Below, one piece after another: positions 9,208 through 18,422 of a DNA stretch of 32,340 bases; position 1 is the first letter of the stretch; the number at the start of each line of letters is the position of its first letter. A program made the translations under genes and the position numbers. The notes beneath the pieces were generated by a model, which had not been told where the DNA came from, did no database searches, and saw only the letters and a list, made by a program, of their open reading frames with translations. The stretch is from Hyphomicrobiaceae bacterium (GTDB taxonomy: Bacteria; Pseudomonadota; Alphaproteobacteria; Rhizobiales; Ancalomicrobiaceae). Where the stretch lies: contig JAEULV010000074.1 in assembly GCA_016793065.1 (NCBI GenBank), positions 1 through 32,340 of the forward strand. Reading direction: 5' to 3'.

Positions 9208-10338
9208 ATGAACGTCGACAAAAGCGCGGCAGCGGCGGTCAAGGATGTGTTCGACGGTCCGCACGTGGTGACGGGGCGCCATCATGCGCCCTGCGATGAC
9301 GGCCGGGTCGAGTGTAGGCTCTGCCCCCGGCTGTGCAAGCTGAATGACGGCCAGCGCGGCCTCTGCTTCGTGCGGGCGCGGCGCGGCGACGAGATTGTGC
9401 TGACGAGCTATGGCCGCTCCTCGGGCTTCTGCATTGACCCGATCGAGAAGAAGCCGCTTCTGCACTTCCTGCCGGGCACGTCGGTGATGTCGTTCGGGAC
9501 CGCCGGCTGCAATCTCGGCTGCGTGTTCTGCCAGAACCACGACATTTCCAAGTCACGCGACATGGACAAGTCGGCCGCCGAGGCCTCGCCGGAGGAAATC
9601 GCCCGGGTGGCGGAAAAGCTCGGCTGCCGGTCGGTGGCGTTCACCTACAACGATCCGGTGATCTTCCTCGAATATGCCGTCGACGTGGCGCGCGAATGCC
9701 GCAAGCGCGGCATCAGGACCGTGGCGGTGACGGCGGGCTACATCACGCCGGAGGCGCGGGGCGAGTTCTTCGCCGCCATGGACGCGGCCAATGTCGACCT
9801 CAAGGCGTTCACCGAGCGGTTCTATCGCGACCTGTGCAAGGCGCGACTCGCCGACGTGCTCGACACGCTCCGCTTCATCAAGCACGAAACCTCGACCTGG
9901 CTTGAGCTGACGACGCTGCTGATCCCCGGCGAGAACGACGGCGAGGCGGAAATCGACGCGCTCAGCGAATTCGTCGCCCGCGAGCTCGGGCCGGACGTGC
10001 CGCTGCATTTCTCGGCGTTCCATCCCGACTACCGCATGCTCGACAAGCCGAACACGCCGGCGGCGACGCTGGCGCGGGCGCGGCAGATCGCCATGGCGCG
10101 GGGGCTGCGCTACGTCTATGTCGGCAACGTCCACGATGTCGGCCGGCAGACCACCTGGTGTCCGAGCTGCGGCGAGGCGGTGATCGGGCGCGACTGGCAC
10201 CTCCTGACCGGGTGGGCGCTCGACCATGGCGCCTGCCGCGCCTGCGGCACGCCGATCGCCGGGGTGTTCGAGCATCGCCCGGGCGACTGGGGCCGCAAGC
10301 GGGTGCCGGTGGATATCGCCAGGCTGGCGCGGGGGTAG
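9208..10338 (+). CDS. AmmeMemoRadiSam system radical-SAM enzyme
   Basis: This 376-residue radical-SAM protein has the [4Fe-4S]/SAM signature CNLGCVFC at residues 101-108 (CxxxCxxC). It is preceded by a cysteine cluster at 36, 39, 43 and 53 (CRLCPRLCKL and GLC) and followed near the C-terminus by two CxxC pairs at 318/321 and 343/346 that may bind zinc or an extra cluster. The order matches the third component of the AmmeMemoRadiSam trio, which is PflA-related. The partner Memo-AMMECR1 fusion is divergent across a 65-base gap that must hold both promoters. GAGG lies about 11 bases before the ATG. The substrate is unknown; no obvious small peptide target is encoded next to it. Confidence 0.93.
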   Translation: MNVDKSAAAAVKDVFDGPHVVTGRHHAPCDDGRVECRLCPRLCKLNDGQRGLCFVRARRGDEIVLTSYGRSSGFCIDPIEKKPLLHFLPGTSVMSFGTAGCNLGCVFCQNHDISKSRDMDKSAAEASPEEIARVAEKLGCRSVAFTYNDPVIFLEYAVDVARECRKRGIRTVAVTAGYITPEARGEFFAAMDAANVDLKAFTERFYRDLCKARLADVLDTLRFIKHETSTWLELTTLLIPGENDGEAEIDALSEFVARELGPDVPLHFSAFHPDYRMLDKPNTPAATLARARQIAMARGLRYVYVGNVHDVGRQTTWCPSCGEAVIGRDWHLLTGWALDHGACRACGTPIAGVFEHRPGDWGRKRVPVDIARLARG

Positions 10339-10344
10339 GCGGGC

Positions 10345-10358
10345 GACGACCGGTCGTC
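10345..10358. terminator. Perfect 14-base palindrome between convergent genes
   Basis: GACGACCGGTCGTC is its own reverse complement and lies seven bases past the stop of the radical-SAM gene and 37 bases before the end of rsmE. It could act as a bidirectional transcription end, but it lacks a loop and a T tract, so it may equally be chance in GC-rich DNA. Confidence 0.3.
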
Positions 10359-10394
10359 CCGGTCGGAGTGGCGACGCCCCGGCGGGCTCAGGCG

Positions 10395-11144
10395 TCAGCG
10401 CCAGTCGCCGAGGGTGGCCTGGATCACCGCGAGGGCGGCGACGGCGGCGGTGTCGGCGCGCAGGATGCGCGGGCCGAGGGGGATCGGAGTGACGAAGGGG
10501 CGCGAGCGCAGCACGATGCGCTCCTCCTCGGAGAAGCCGCCCTCCGGGCCGATCAGGACGGCGAGCGGGCCGGGTTCGAGGTCGCGCAGCACGTCGAGCG
10601 GGTTCTGGGTTTCCTCGCCCTCGTCGCAGAACAGCAGGCGCCGCTCGGGTTCGGCGCCGGGCCAGACATCGATCAGGTGCTTCAGGTCGACCGGCTCGCG
10701 CACCGGCGGCACGGCGAGGATGCCGCATTGCTCGGCCGCCTCGACGACATTGGCTTCCATCCGCTCCAGATTGACGCGGCCGGCCTGGGTGTGGCGGGTG
10801 AAGACGGGGCGGATGGCGCCGGCGCCCATTTCCACCGCCTTCTGCACCATGTAGTCGAGCCGCGCCATCTTCAGCGGCGCGAACAGGTAATGCAGGTCGG
10901 AGAGCGGGTATTGCGGCCGGGTCTGCTCGTCGATGGAAATGACGCAGGCGCGGCGGCCCGCCTCGGCGATGGAGGCGCGCCATTCGCCGTCATGGCCGTT
11001 GAACACCAGGAACACGTCGCCCGACTGCATGCGCAGCACGTTGAGCAGGTAATTGGCCTGATCGCGGGTCACTTCCAGCCGCGATCCGACATTGAGCGGC
11101 ATGCGCAGGAACAGGCGTTGCAGACGGAAATCGGCACGGTGCAT
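10395..11144 (-). CDS. rsmE: 16S rRNA (uracil-1498-N3)-methyltransferase RsmE
   Basis: RsmE methylates N3 of U1498 in 16S rRNA, using SAM, in assembled 30S subunits. The 249-residue protein has an N-terminal PUA-like domain (about 1-75) and a C-terminal SPOUT domain with the deep trefoil knot. The SAM-binding knot motifs are [11 protein letters not shown] (198-208) and [16 protein letters not shown] (223-238). The length matches the family. It is convergent with the radical-SAM gene and divergent from xseA. Between its start and xseA (11145-11313) I see no further gene. Confidence 0.95.
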   Translation of the reverse strand: MHRADFRLQRLFLRMPLNVGSRLEVTRDQANYLLNVLRMQSGDVFLVFNGHDGEWRASIAEAGRRACVISIDEQTRPQYPLSDLHYLFAPLKMARLDYMVQKAVEMGAGAIRPVFTRHTQAGRVNLERMEANVVEAAEQCGILAVPPVREPVDLKHLIDVWPGAEPERRLLFCDEGEETQNPLDVLRDLEPGPLAVLIGPEGGFSEEERIVLRSRPFVTPIPLGPRILRADTAAVAALAVIQATLGDWR

Positions 11145-11313
11145 GGCTGCGACTCAAACCTCGGAACGGACGTGAACGGCGAGAGATTAGCACGACCGGC
11201 GGGCGACAAGGGATTGCTCGCGCCCGCCGGAGCACGTTCCCCCGGGAATGATGAGATGGGGAAAGCCGTTGCCGTGCCTTGCCCCGGCGCGCGCGGCTTG
11301 CCATCCTGAGGCG

Positions 11314-12918
11314 ATGACCGATGCGCGCCCCAATACGCCCGAATTCACCGTCAGCGAGCTGTCGTTCTCGCTGAAGAAGACGATCGAGGATTCGTTCGGC
11401 CATGTGCGGGTGCGCGGCGAGATTTCCGGCTATCGCGGCCCGCATTCCTCGGGGCATGCCTATTTCCGTCTGAAGGACGAAGGCGCCACAATCGAGGCCG
11501 TGGTCTGGCGCGGGACGTTTTCCAAGCTGCGGTTTCGGCCGGAAGAAGGCATGGAAGTGATCGCCACCGGCAAACTGACGACGTTTCCGGGCGGGTCGAA
11601 ATACCAGATCGTCATCGAGGCGCTGGAGCCGGCGGGCGTCGGCGCGCTGATGGCGCTGCTGGAGGAGCGCAAGAAGAAGCTCGGCGCCGAGGGGCTGTTC
11701 GACGCGGCGCGCAAGCGGCCCCTGCCGTATCTGCCGAGGGTCATCGGCGTCGTCACCTCGCCGACCGGGGCGGTGATTCGCGACATCCTGCACCGCATCG
11801 CCGACCGGTTTCCGCTCACCGTGCTGGTCTGGCCGGTGCGGGTGCAGGGCGAGACCAGCGCCGAGGAAGTCGCCAGCGCCATCGAGGGCTTCAACCGCCT
11901 GCCCGGCCATGACGAGGACGGCGTCGAGATCCCGCGACCGGATGTGATCATCGTGGCGCGCGGCGGCGGCAGCCTGGAGGATCTTTGGGGGTTCAACGAG
12001 GAGCGGGTGGTGCGGGCGGCGGCGGCGAGCGACATTCCGCTCGTCTCGGCCGTCGGCCACGAGACCGACTGGACGCTGATCGATCTCGCCGCCGATCTCC
12101 GGGCGCCGACACCCACCGGGGCGGCGGAAATGGTGGTGCCGGTCAAGGCCGAGCTGATCGCCGATGTCGCCGATCTCGGCGGGCGGCTCGCTGCGGCGGC
12201 GGCGCGGCTGATCGAACGGCGGCGCACCGAATTGCGCTCGGCGGCGCGGGCGCTGCCGGCGGCGGGCGATCTACTCGGCACGCGGCGGCAACGGCTCGAT
12301 CTTTCGGCGAGCCGGCTGGCCGGCGGGCTGGTCGCCAATGTCCAGGCGCACCGGATCAAGCTGGCGCGGGGCGGCGGCCGGCTGGGACCTGAGATGCTGC
12401 GGCGGACGATCGCCGGCGCCGGCGAACGGCTGCGCGGCCTCGACGAGCGGCGGGCACGGGCGCTCGGCGTCGATCTCGAGCGCAAGCGCGGCCTGTGGCT
12501 GCGCCATGGCGGACGCCTGAACCTCGGCGCGATCGAGGCGCGGCGCGGCCGCGACGGCGAGCGGCTGACCGGGCTGGCGCGACGGGCGATGGCCGCGTTC
12601 GCGGCGCTGGCCGACCGGCGCGCGGCGCGGCTGACGCAGGCGGGGCGGCTGTTGGAAACCCTGTCGCATCGCGGCGTGCTGGCGCGCGGCTTCGCGCTGG
12701 TGCGCGGCGCCGACGGCTCGCCGATCCGCGCCGCGTCGGCGGTGACGGCCGGGGCGGCGCTGCGAGTCGAGTTCCACGACGGCGAGATCGCGGCGGTGGC
12801 GAGCGGCGACGGGCCGGCTCCGATCATGCCGGCGGCGATGCCGACCGGATCGGCGCCGACCGCGACCCGGCGCAAGCAGGGCAAGCCGTCGGGCGGCGGC
12901 CAAGGCTCGCTGTTCTGA
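11314..12918 (+). CDS. xseA: Exodeoxyribonuclease VII large subunit
   Basis: This is the large subunit of the single-strand-specific exonuclease VII, which works with XseB in DNA repair and degradation. The product is 534 residues from the ATG at 11314. It has an N-terminal OB-fold (about 10-110, with [21 protein letters not shown]), then the catalytic region with [30 protein letters not shown] and [13 protein letters not shown] (about 245-257). A long Arg/Ala-rich coiled-coil follows, then a C-terminal tail. An upstream in-frame ATG at 11248 would add 22 residues that do not look like the family, so I reject it. No xseB is seen in this window; in many alphaproteobacteria it lies elsewhere. 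Confidence 0.94.
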   Translation: MTDARPNTPEFTVSELSFSLKKTIEDSFGHVRVRGEISGYRGPHSSGHAYFRLKDEGATIEAVVWRGTFSKLRFRPEEGMEVIATGKLTTFPGGSKYQIVIEALEPAGVGALMALLEERKKKLGAEGLFDAARKRPLPYLPRVIGVVTSPTGAVIRDILHRIADRFPLTVLVWPVRVQGETSAEEVASAIEGFNRLPGHDEDGVEIPRPDVIIVARGGGSLEDLWGFNEERVVRAAAASDIPLVSAVGHETDWTLIDLAADLRAPTPTGAAEMVVPVKAELIADVADLGGRLAAAAARLIERRRTELRSAARALPAAGDLLGTRRQRLDLSASRLAGGLVANVQAHRIKLARGGGRLGPEMLRRTIAGAGERLRGLDERRARALGVDLERKRGLWLRHGGRLNLGAIEARRGRDGERLTGLARRAMAAFAALADRRAARLTQAGRLLETLSHRGVLARGFALVRGADGSPIRAASAVTAGAALRVEFHDGEIAAVASGDGPAPIMPAAMPTGSAPTATRRKQGKPSGGGQGSLF

Positions 12919-13007
12919 ACGGCTGACGGGATCGACCGGGACGGAACCCACACGCAAATCGCCCAAAGGGGCTTCCGCCGGCGCGGATGCATACCTATGT
13001 CTGCTCC

Positions 13008-13439
13008 ATGACCCAGTTGCTGAAACTCGCCGCGCTCGACGCGGAAGACCTTGAGATCCTCTCGGCCCATTTGCAGGACGCCGTCCTGAAGGTGGGCGAT
13101 ATCGACTGGCGTTCGGCGGAAAAGCGCCTGACGCTGCCGCTCAACCGCTTCGCCTGGGAAGGCACGGCGCGCGGCGAGGCGCCGGAGCGCCGACGGTCGG
13201 TGCTGCATCTGGCCCGGGTGATGGCGGTGAAGTCCTGCCAGTTGCCGCTGGCGCGCAAGGACGAGGTGCTGGCGTTGCTGTCGCTGCGGTTCACGCCGGG
13301 CGATACGCCGTCGGGCGACATCGACTTCATCTTCGCCGGCGGCGCGACGCTGCGGGCGACGGTCGAATGCATCGAGACGAGCCTCGCCGATCTCGGCGCC
13401 GCCTGGTCGGCGAAGGCCGTGCCGGCGCACGACGGCTGA
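13008..13439 (+). CDS. DUF2948 family protein
   Basis: This 143-residue cytoplasmic protein belongs to the alphaproteobacterial DUF2948 family, recognised from LLKLAALDAEDLEILSAHLQ at the N-terminus and the VGDIDW segment that follows. No catalytic motif is known or visible. I start it at the ATG at 13008 because the family begins M-T-x-L-L-K-L; an upstream in-frame ATG at 12987 would add seven unsupported residues. From memory, in many relatives it sits near murA and hisD, but here it follows xseA by about 90 bases on the same strand. Function is unknown. Confidence 0.85.
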   Translation: MTQLLKLAALDAEDLEILSAHLQDAVLKVGDIDWRSAEKRLTLPLNRFAWEGTARGEAPERRRSVLHLARVMAVKSCQLPLARKDEVLALLSLRFTPGDTPSGDIDFIFAGGATLRATVECIETSLADLGAAWSAKAVPAHDG

Positions 13440-13577
13440 CCGCCGGCCGCGAACGGCAGGGCCGGCCACGCCACGCCGCTTGCGACACGCATGTATCCGG
13501 CGCTTTTGTCCCGCCGCTTTCGTTTGCCGCGCCTGCCCTCTATTCTCCGCAATTGCCGGTTCATCTCGGGCGCATTC

Positions 13578-13582
13578 GGAGG
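13578..13582 (+). promoter_or_regulatory. Ribosome-binding site that decides the CHAT gene start
   Basis: GGAGG lies seven bases before the TTG at 13590 and one base before the GTG at 13584. The upstream ATG at 13491 has no such site. A start at TTG also places a standard signal peptide at the extreme N-terminus. Confidence 0.6.
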
Positions 13583-13589
13583 CGTGGAT

Positions 13590-15260
13590 TTGCTCAGGCT
13601 CGCGGTTTTCGGTTTGCTGATGGCCCTGTCGTTCGGTGCCGGCCCTGGCGCGGCGGCCGAGGCCGACGATCCGTTCGCGCTGGCCTTCAAGGCGGCACAG
13701 GAGGCGCAGGCGAGCGTGACCAGCGCGGCGCTGAGCCAGCTCGGCGCGCGTTTTGCCGCCGGCAGCGGCGATCTCGCCCACAAGGTACGCGAACGTCAGG
13801 ATCTCGTCGCCCGCTGGCGGACGCTCGACCGGGCGCTGGTCGCCACGTCCGCCGACGACACCGCCCGCGCCGCCGAACTGAAGCGCGACGGCGACGAGGT
13901 AAAGCGCCAGGTCGATCGGGTCGAGGCGGAGCTGGCGGCGCGCTTTCCCGAATTCGCCGAACTCTCCCGCCCGCGGCCGCTCGACGAGGCGGAGGTGCGC
14001 GCCCTGCTCGAACCCGGCGAAACGCTGCTGATGGTGTTCGCGGCGCAGAAATCGACGCATGTGTTCGCCATCAACCGCGATACCCGGCTCTGGCACCGGG
14101 CCGCCATCAGCCATGAGCAACTGGTCGCCAGCGTCCGCCACCTGCGCGCCGGACTCGATCCGCGCACGGCGACCCTGCGCGGCGCCGGCGCCATCGACGA
14201 GACGGCGGATGCGGGCGACAGCCCGGTCGCCCCGGCCGAACCCGGCCAGTTCGACCTTGCCGCCGCCCATGAGCTCTACCAATTGCTGCTGGCGCCGGTC
14301 GCCGGCGCGCTCGGCGGCAATGCCCGGCTGCTGATCGCCACCGAGGCCCCGCTTGATGCCTTGCCGTTTCATGTGCTGTTGACCGAGCCGCCCGATCCGG
14401 GCCTGACCGGCAGCCGCGCCCTCGGCCGGGCACCGTGGCTGTTGCGCCGGCATTCGATCGTGATGTTGCCGGGGGTCGGCAGTCTCAAGGCGTTGCGCGC
14501 CAATCGGCCGGCGCGCGCCGGGGGCGAGGCGTTTCGCGGCTTCGGCGCGCCGAGGCTGGCGGGGCCGAAGCTGGCGCTGCGCGGCGGTGGCGGCGGCGAT
14601 GTGTCGGCGCGGTTCTTCGCCCGCGACCGGCTGGCCGATGTCGACGCGGTGCGCCGGCTGTCGCCGCTGCCGGAAACCGCCGGCGAGCTCAAGCGGCTGG
14701 CGACGGCGCTCGGCGCCGATCCGGCGCGGGCGATTCAGATCGACGATGCCGCCACCGAGACGGCGGTGAAGACCGCCGACCTGTCGGGCGCCCGCATCCT
14801 CGCCTTCGCCACCCACGGGCTGGTCGCCGGCGAGATCAAGGGATTGGCCGAACCGGCGCTGGTGTTCACCCCACCGGCGGAGGCGAGCGATCTGGACGAC
14901 GGGCTGCTGACGGCGTCGGAAGCCGCCAACCTCAAGCTTTCCGCCGACTGGGTGGTGCTTTCGGCCTGCAACACCGCCTCCAGCGACGGCGAGCCCGGCG
15001 CCGACGGCCTGTCGGGGCTGGCGCGAGCGTTCTTCTATGCCGGCGCGCGGGCGCTGATCGTGTCGCACTGGCCGGTGCGCGACGATGCCGCCGCCCGCAT
15101 CACCACCGGCACATTCGCCGCGCTTGCCGCCGAACCGGGCCTCGCCAAGGCCGAGGCGTTCCGCCGCTCGATGCTGGCGCTGATCGAAGACGGCAGCGAT
15201 CCGGGTCTTGCCCATCCGTCGGTATGGGCGCCGTTCGTCGTTGTCGGGGAGGGCCGCTGA
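13590..15260 (+). CDS. Exported CHAT-domain protein (caspase/separase-like protease fold)
   Basis: From the TTG at 13590 this is a 556-residue protein with an N-terminal signal peptide (LRLAVFGLLMALSFGAGPGAAAEA, ending near residue 24), then a helical region to about 140 and a C-terminal CHAT domain. The putative catalytic pair is present: His409 in LAFATHGL and Cys460 in VVLSACNTA. The usual GLSGLARAFFYAGAR, SHWPV and HPSVWAPFVVVGEGR elements follow. Starting at 13491 instead would place 33 extra residues before the signal. CHAT domains are clan CD cysteine peptidases, usually joined to TPR repeats; here the helical-repeat part is a separate gene that begins on the last base of this stop codon. 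That points to a two-protein exported complex. The substrate and role are unknown. Confidence 0.88.
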   Translation: MLRLAVFGLLMALSFGAGPGAAAEADDPFALAFKAAQEAQASVTSAALSQLGARFAAGSGDLAHKVRERQDLVARWRTLDRALVATSADDTARAAELKRDGDEVKRQVDRVEAELAARFPEFAELSRPRPLDEAEVRALLEPGETLLMVFAAQKSTHVFAINRDTRLWHRAAISHEQLVASVRHLRAGLDPRTATLRGAGAIDETADAGDSPVAPAEPGQFDLAAAHELYQLLLAPVAGALGGNARLLIATEAPLDALPFHVLLTEPPDPGLTGSRALGRAPWLLRRHSIVMLPGVGSLKALRANRPARAGGEAFRGFGAPRLAGPKLALRGGGGGDVSARFFARDRLADVDAVRRLSPLPETAGELKRLATALGADPARAIQIDDAATETAVKTADLSGARILAFATHGLVAGEIKGLAEPALVFTPPAEASDLDDGLLTASEAANLKLSADWVVLSACNTASSDGEPGADGLSGLARAFFYAGARALIVSHWPVRDDAAARITTGTFAALAAEPGLAKAEAFRRSMLALIEDGSDPGLAHPSVWAPFVVVGEGR

Positions 15261-17716
15261 TGCGCCGCCGCCGCCGCCATGCGGGCATCGCCATCACCGT
15301 GGCGCTGGGCGTGGCCCTCGCCCTGCCCGGTCGGCCGTCGCTGGCTCAAGTGCCCGCCGGTCCGCCCGCCGCAAGTCCGCCCGCCGCCGACGCCGCGACG
15401 ACCCAGCCGGAGCCGGCGCGGCCGACGCTTTCCTCCGAGCAGCGGGCACGGCTGAAAGCCGACTTTGCCGCCCTGATCGACGCCTATGGCCGGGACGACC
15501 ATGCGACCGCGCTGCGCCTGGCGCCGACGCTGATCGATCTTCCGGAGGTGATCGACCGCTGGGACGCGGTACGGGTGGCGCATCTGGCGCTGGCGTCGGC
15601 GCGGGCCGCCGGCGGCGAAAACCGGCCGGCGCTCGGCTCGTCGCTGCGCGCCGCCGCAGCGACGGTGCTGGCGACGCCGGCCGATGCCGACGCGCTGTTC
15701 GAGGCGGCGTTCCGGCTGGCGCTCTATGCCCATGACGCCGGCGACCGACCGGGGGAGGACGCGGCGATCGCCTGGGGTCTCGAAATCGACCGCCGGGCGG
15801 ATCTGCGCGAGCGCCGCAACCTGCCCAATCTGCAGGTGCTGGCGATGCTGCGGCTGGCGGATACCGGCCGGTTCGAGGCGGCGCGGGCGATGCTGGCGCG
15901 GATCGATCCGGCGAGCCAGACGCTGCTGACGCCGGCGCAATTTTCCGAACAGCGCGCGGCGATCGACGCCGGCCTGACCGCCGCCGGGACGCCGGCCTGT
16001 CAGGCGGCGAGCGATGCCGACGGTGTTGTCGCCTGTCTGCGGCAAGCCGACCGGCTGCGGCTCGCTGGCGAGCCCGAGGCGGCGCGGGCGCTGCTCGCCG
16101 GGCTGGCGAAGGGCGAGGCAACGACCGCATCCGGCGCAAGATGGCCAGCGGAGCGACTGCCGCTGATCGCCGAGGCAACCGAGGCCGCGATCGAGCGCGA
16201 TGGCTGGCGGGCGATGACGACGGTCGAGGCGGTCGCCGATCTCGGGCATTTCCATGCCGGGCAGCAGGATGCCGCCGTTATGGGCATCCATGCGCTGCGG
16301 CTCGCTGCCGCCGACCTCGCGGCGGGGCAATCGAGCGCCCGGGCGATCGACCTGTTCGGGCATGTCGCCCGCCGTTACGTCCGGCAGCGCGACGAGCAAA
16401 GCGCCGGCGCGATGCTGGCGCTGATGGAACGGCTCGCCGACGGACGGTTCCTGCCGCCCTCGGGCTATCGCCCCGGCTCGGATGCCGACGACGCGCTGCG
16501 GCGGGCCACGCTTGCCGCCCTCATCCGGCTCGACCGGGCGATGCTGGCCGAGCGGCGGGGGCAATTGCCGCTGGCCGATTGGCTGCGGGCGCGGGCGGCC
16601 TGGTTCATCGCCAGCGTGCCGCAGGCGAAATGGGGGTTGATGCTGCAGGTGAGCGAGCCCTATTCCAGCGACAGCGTCGGCTTTTCCTATCCGAGCGAGG
16701 CGACCACCGCCGAGTTCTGGGCGCTGGCGGCGCCGCGCCGTCCCAGGGACGACCTGCTGCATTTCGGCGACCGCATGTACGCCGCCATCAGCGAGGGGCT
16801 GGTGCGGGAAAACCGGCCGCGCTCGATCCGGCTGCTGACCGATCTCGTCGCCGACATGCGGGCCCGCGCCGATCTGACCGGCGAGCAGAAGCAGCAATTG
16901 CTGCAGGCGATGCAGGCGCTCGGGCAGGGCCATGCCGAGCTTGGCGACAATCGCAGCGCGGCGCAGTGGCGCCGGCAGGCCTACGATCTGGCGCGAACGC
17001 TACCGGGCGAGGAAAACCTCCTGGTGGAGCTGATGCTGGAATTGCGCGCCGACGCGCTTGCCGGCGGCGACCGGGCACTGGCGATGCGGCTGCTCAACGA
17101 GGCCGACCGCATCCGCAATGCCGGCGCGCGGCTGAGCGCGTCGAACATCAGCAGTCTCGACGAGGCGCTGGCGATTTACGACTACAATCGCGGCGCCAAG
17201 GCGCAGGGCATCGCGCGGATGCGCAAGTCGCTGGCCGAACTCGGGCCGGCGACGGTGCGAAACGCCGGCGCGCGAGCGATCCGGGCGGCATCACTGGCGA
17301 AGTTCGAGGCCGCCAGCGGCAATATCGAAGCGGCGCGGCGGCTCTATGACGAAATCGTCCTGCCGCATTATGGCCGCGCCGCCCGGTTCGGCGACCTGAC
17401 GGCGCTCGACAACCGCCTCGCCTTCCTGCGTCTGGCGGCGCGCTATCAGCCCAAGGCCGAAACGGTCGAGGCGCTGCGCAAATTGCGCAACGAGGCCAAT
17501 AGCCTGGTTCCGGGCGCCCGCACCTTCCACCAGTCGATCGAGGCAACGGCCGCCATGGCGGAACTCGCCGCCGGCGACCCGAAACAGGCCCTCGCCTCCG
17601 CCCGCAAGGCGATCGCCATGGAAGCCCCCGAAGCCGACGCCGCCAGCATCGAAACCGACCGCCTGCTGCGCGAAACCCTGATCGAAGCCGCCTGGGCGGC
17701 GCGCGAGGGGAAGTGA
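15260..17716 (+). CDS. Exported alpha-helical repeat (TPR-like) protein, partner of the CHAT protein
   Basis: This 818-residue protein begins at the ATG at 15260, overlapping the CHAT stop codon by one base. A GGGAGGG site lies six bases upstream. The first 30 residues form a signal peptide with a basic start, a hydrophobic core (AITVALGVALAL) and a likely cleavage near PSLAQ. A Pro/Ala-rich spacer follows, then a long run of amphipathic helices with TPR-like pairs such as GRFEAARAMLARIDP and GNIEAARRLYDEI. I recognise no enzyme motif. The reading frame stays open far upstream, but that part is antisense-free overlap with CHAT in another frame and not coding. It probably serves as the scaffold or substrate receptor for the CHAT protein, paralleling TPR-CHAT fusions; this is inference. 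Confidence 0.85.
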   Translation: MRRRRRHAGIAITVALGVALALPGRPSLAQVPAGPPAASPPAADAATTQPEPARPTLSSEQRARLKADFAALIDAYGRDDHATALRLAPTLIDLPEVIDRWDAVRVAHLALASARAAGGENRPALGSSLRAAAATVLATPADADALFEAAFRLALYAHDAGDRPGEDAAIAWGLEIDRRADLRERRNLPNLQVLAMLRLADTGRFEAARAMLARIDPASQTLLTPAQFSEQRAAIDAGLTAAGTPACQAASDADGVVACLRQADRLRLAGEPEAARALLAGLAKGEATTASGARWPAERLPLIAEATEAAIERDGWRAMTTVEAVADLGHFHAGQQDAAVMGIHALRLAAADLAAGQSSARAIDLFGHVARRYVRQRDEQSAGAMLALMERLADGRFLPPSGYRPGSDADDALRRATLAALIRLDRAMLAERRGQLPLADWLRARAAWFIASVPQAKWGLMLQVSEPYSSDSVGFSYPSEATTAEFWALAAPRRPRDDLLHFGDRMYAAISEGLVRENRPRSIRLLTDLVADMRARADLTGEQKQQLLQAMQALGQGHAELGDNRSAAQWRRQAYDLARTLPGEENLLVELMLELRADALAGGDRALAMRLLNEADRIRNAGARLSASNISSLDEALAIYDYNRGAKAQGIARMRKSLAELGPATVRNAGARAIRAASLAKFEAASGNIEAARRLYDEIVLPHYGRAARFGDLTALDNRLAFLRLAARYQPKAETVEALRKLRNEANSLVPGARTFHQSIEATAAMAELAAGDPKQALASARKAIAMEAPEADAASIETDRLLRETLIEAAWAAREGK

Positions 17717-18192
17717 CGGCAAGAGGTAGATCCGCGAGCACGCGTGACGGTGACCCCAATCATGCCGACTGTCGGTTTTGACGACCCAGTCGATATCCAG
17801 GAACCATTGATCCGGTTGAATGGGCATTGATGGAATGTGCCGTAGCGACACGCCATGAGGTTGTACGCAAAATTCACCAAGGTTAATGTGGTATTAACAT
17901 ACAACAATCCGGCACCGTCGTCAGCCGGCTCTTCGACGCGATGCGAACCGCTTGGAAATATCGTCCTCCGGAGAGGTTCGATGGTCAGATTTTTGGCACA
18001 ATATCAAGGATTCTGTGCGAGTGTTGGTGCGGCTTTACCGGCGTGCGGACGGCGCAAGGCCGACCCGCTCATCGGGCTTGCAAACGGCCCGTGACGAGTT
18101 GATATTAACTTTTGTGTGATTCACCGATTGCGTACGGCCAGTGACTGCGTTATGGCACGCGCGCTTTTAAACCCTGACTGGCGAACCTCCAC
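17717..18192. other. 476-bp intergenic stretch at a base-composition break
   Basis: No gene is supported here. GC content drops visibly from about 17860 onward compared with the genes on the left. It holds a perfect inverted repeat GTTAAT-gtggt-ATTAAC at 17882-17898, flanked by GTTGTA (17860-17865) and TACAAC (17900-17905). A near-palindrome GTTGATATTAAC lies at 18098-18109. These could be operator sites for the downstream pair of genes. A weak promoter-like pair, TTGCGT (18128) and TTATGG (18150), lies before the small ORF. No tRNA or attachment repeat was found at this boundary. Confidence 0.5.
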
Positions 18193-18411
18193 ATGCCACC
18201 CAAGTCCACACTGTCCCTCCTATTGGACCAGAAACCTCAGGATCTAAGTCAGGAAGCTAATTTCGCTCGATGGGCTGCTGCCCATCCGGACGGAAGCGTC
18301 CTTGCCGAAGGCACCGACAATAACGGACGCCTGCCTCCGATCGACGGCAATGTCTACCCGGAAGACGTGGAGCGGGAAACGCTCTGGTGTCTCGACATCC
18401 TGCACGGATAA
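18193..18411 (+). CDS. Small hypothetical protein (72 aa) of the low-GC patch
   Basis: This 72-residue ORF has no recognisable family, signal peptide or membrane segment. It is acidic and contains WAAAHPDGSVLAEGTDNNG in its middle. It has no strong ribosome site. The stop codon lies just before a GAGGG site that serves the next gene, so the two look like an operon with a 11-base gap. It is not in the same frame as the next protein, and I see no sign that the two were once one gene. It could be a partner, inhibitor or sensor of the TIR-like protein, but nothing in the sequence proves that it is translated. Confidence 0.5.
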   Translation: MPPKSTLSLLLDQKPQDLSQEANFARWAAAHPDGSVLAEGTDNNGRLPPIDGNVYPEDVERETLWCLDILHG

Positions 18412-18412
18412 C

Positions 18413-18417
18413 GAGGG
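18413..18417 (+). promoter_or_regulatory. Ribosome-binding site that decides the TIR-like gene start
   Basis: GAGGG stands five bases before the GTG at 18423. The other in-frame candidates, GTG at 18387 (inside the previous ORF) and ATG at 18444, have no comparable site. Confidence 0.5.
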
Positions 18418-18422
18418 CTCAG

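Noticed and set aside
10345..10358. A proven rho-independent terminator
   Set aside because: The palindrome has no loop or T tract, so it is listed only as a weak candidate.
11460..15215. 1251-residue minus-strand ORF
   Set aside because: It runs antisense across xseA, the DUF2948 gene and the CHAT gene and is Arg/Gln/Gly-rich, as expected of a shadow frame in high-GC DNA.
14435..15259. Upstream extension of the helical-repeat gene
   Set aside because: It lies inside the CHAT gene in another frame; the signal peptide and ribosome site fix the start at 15260.
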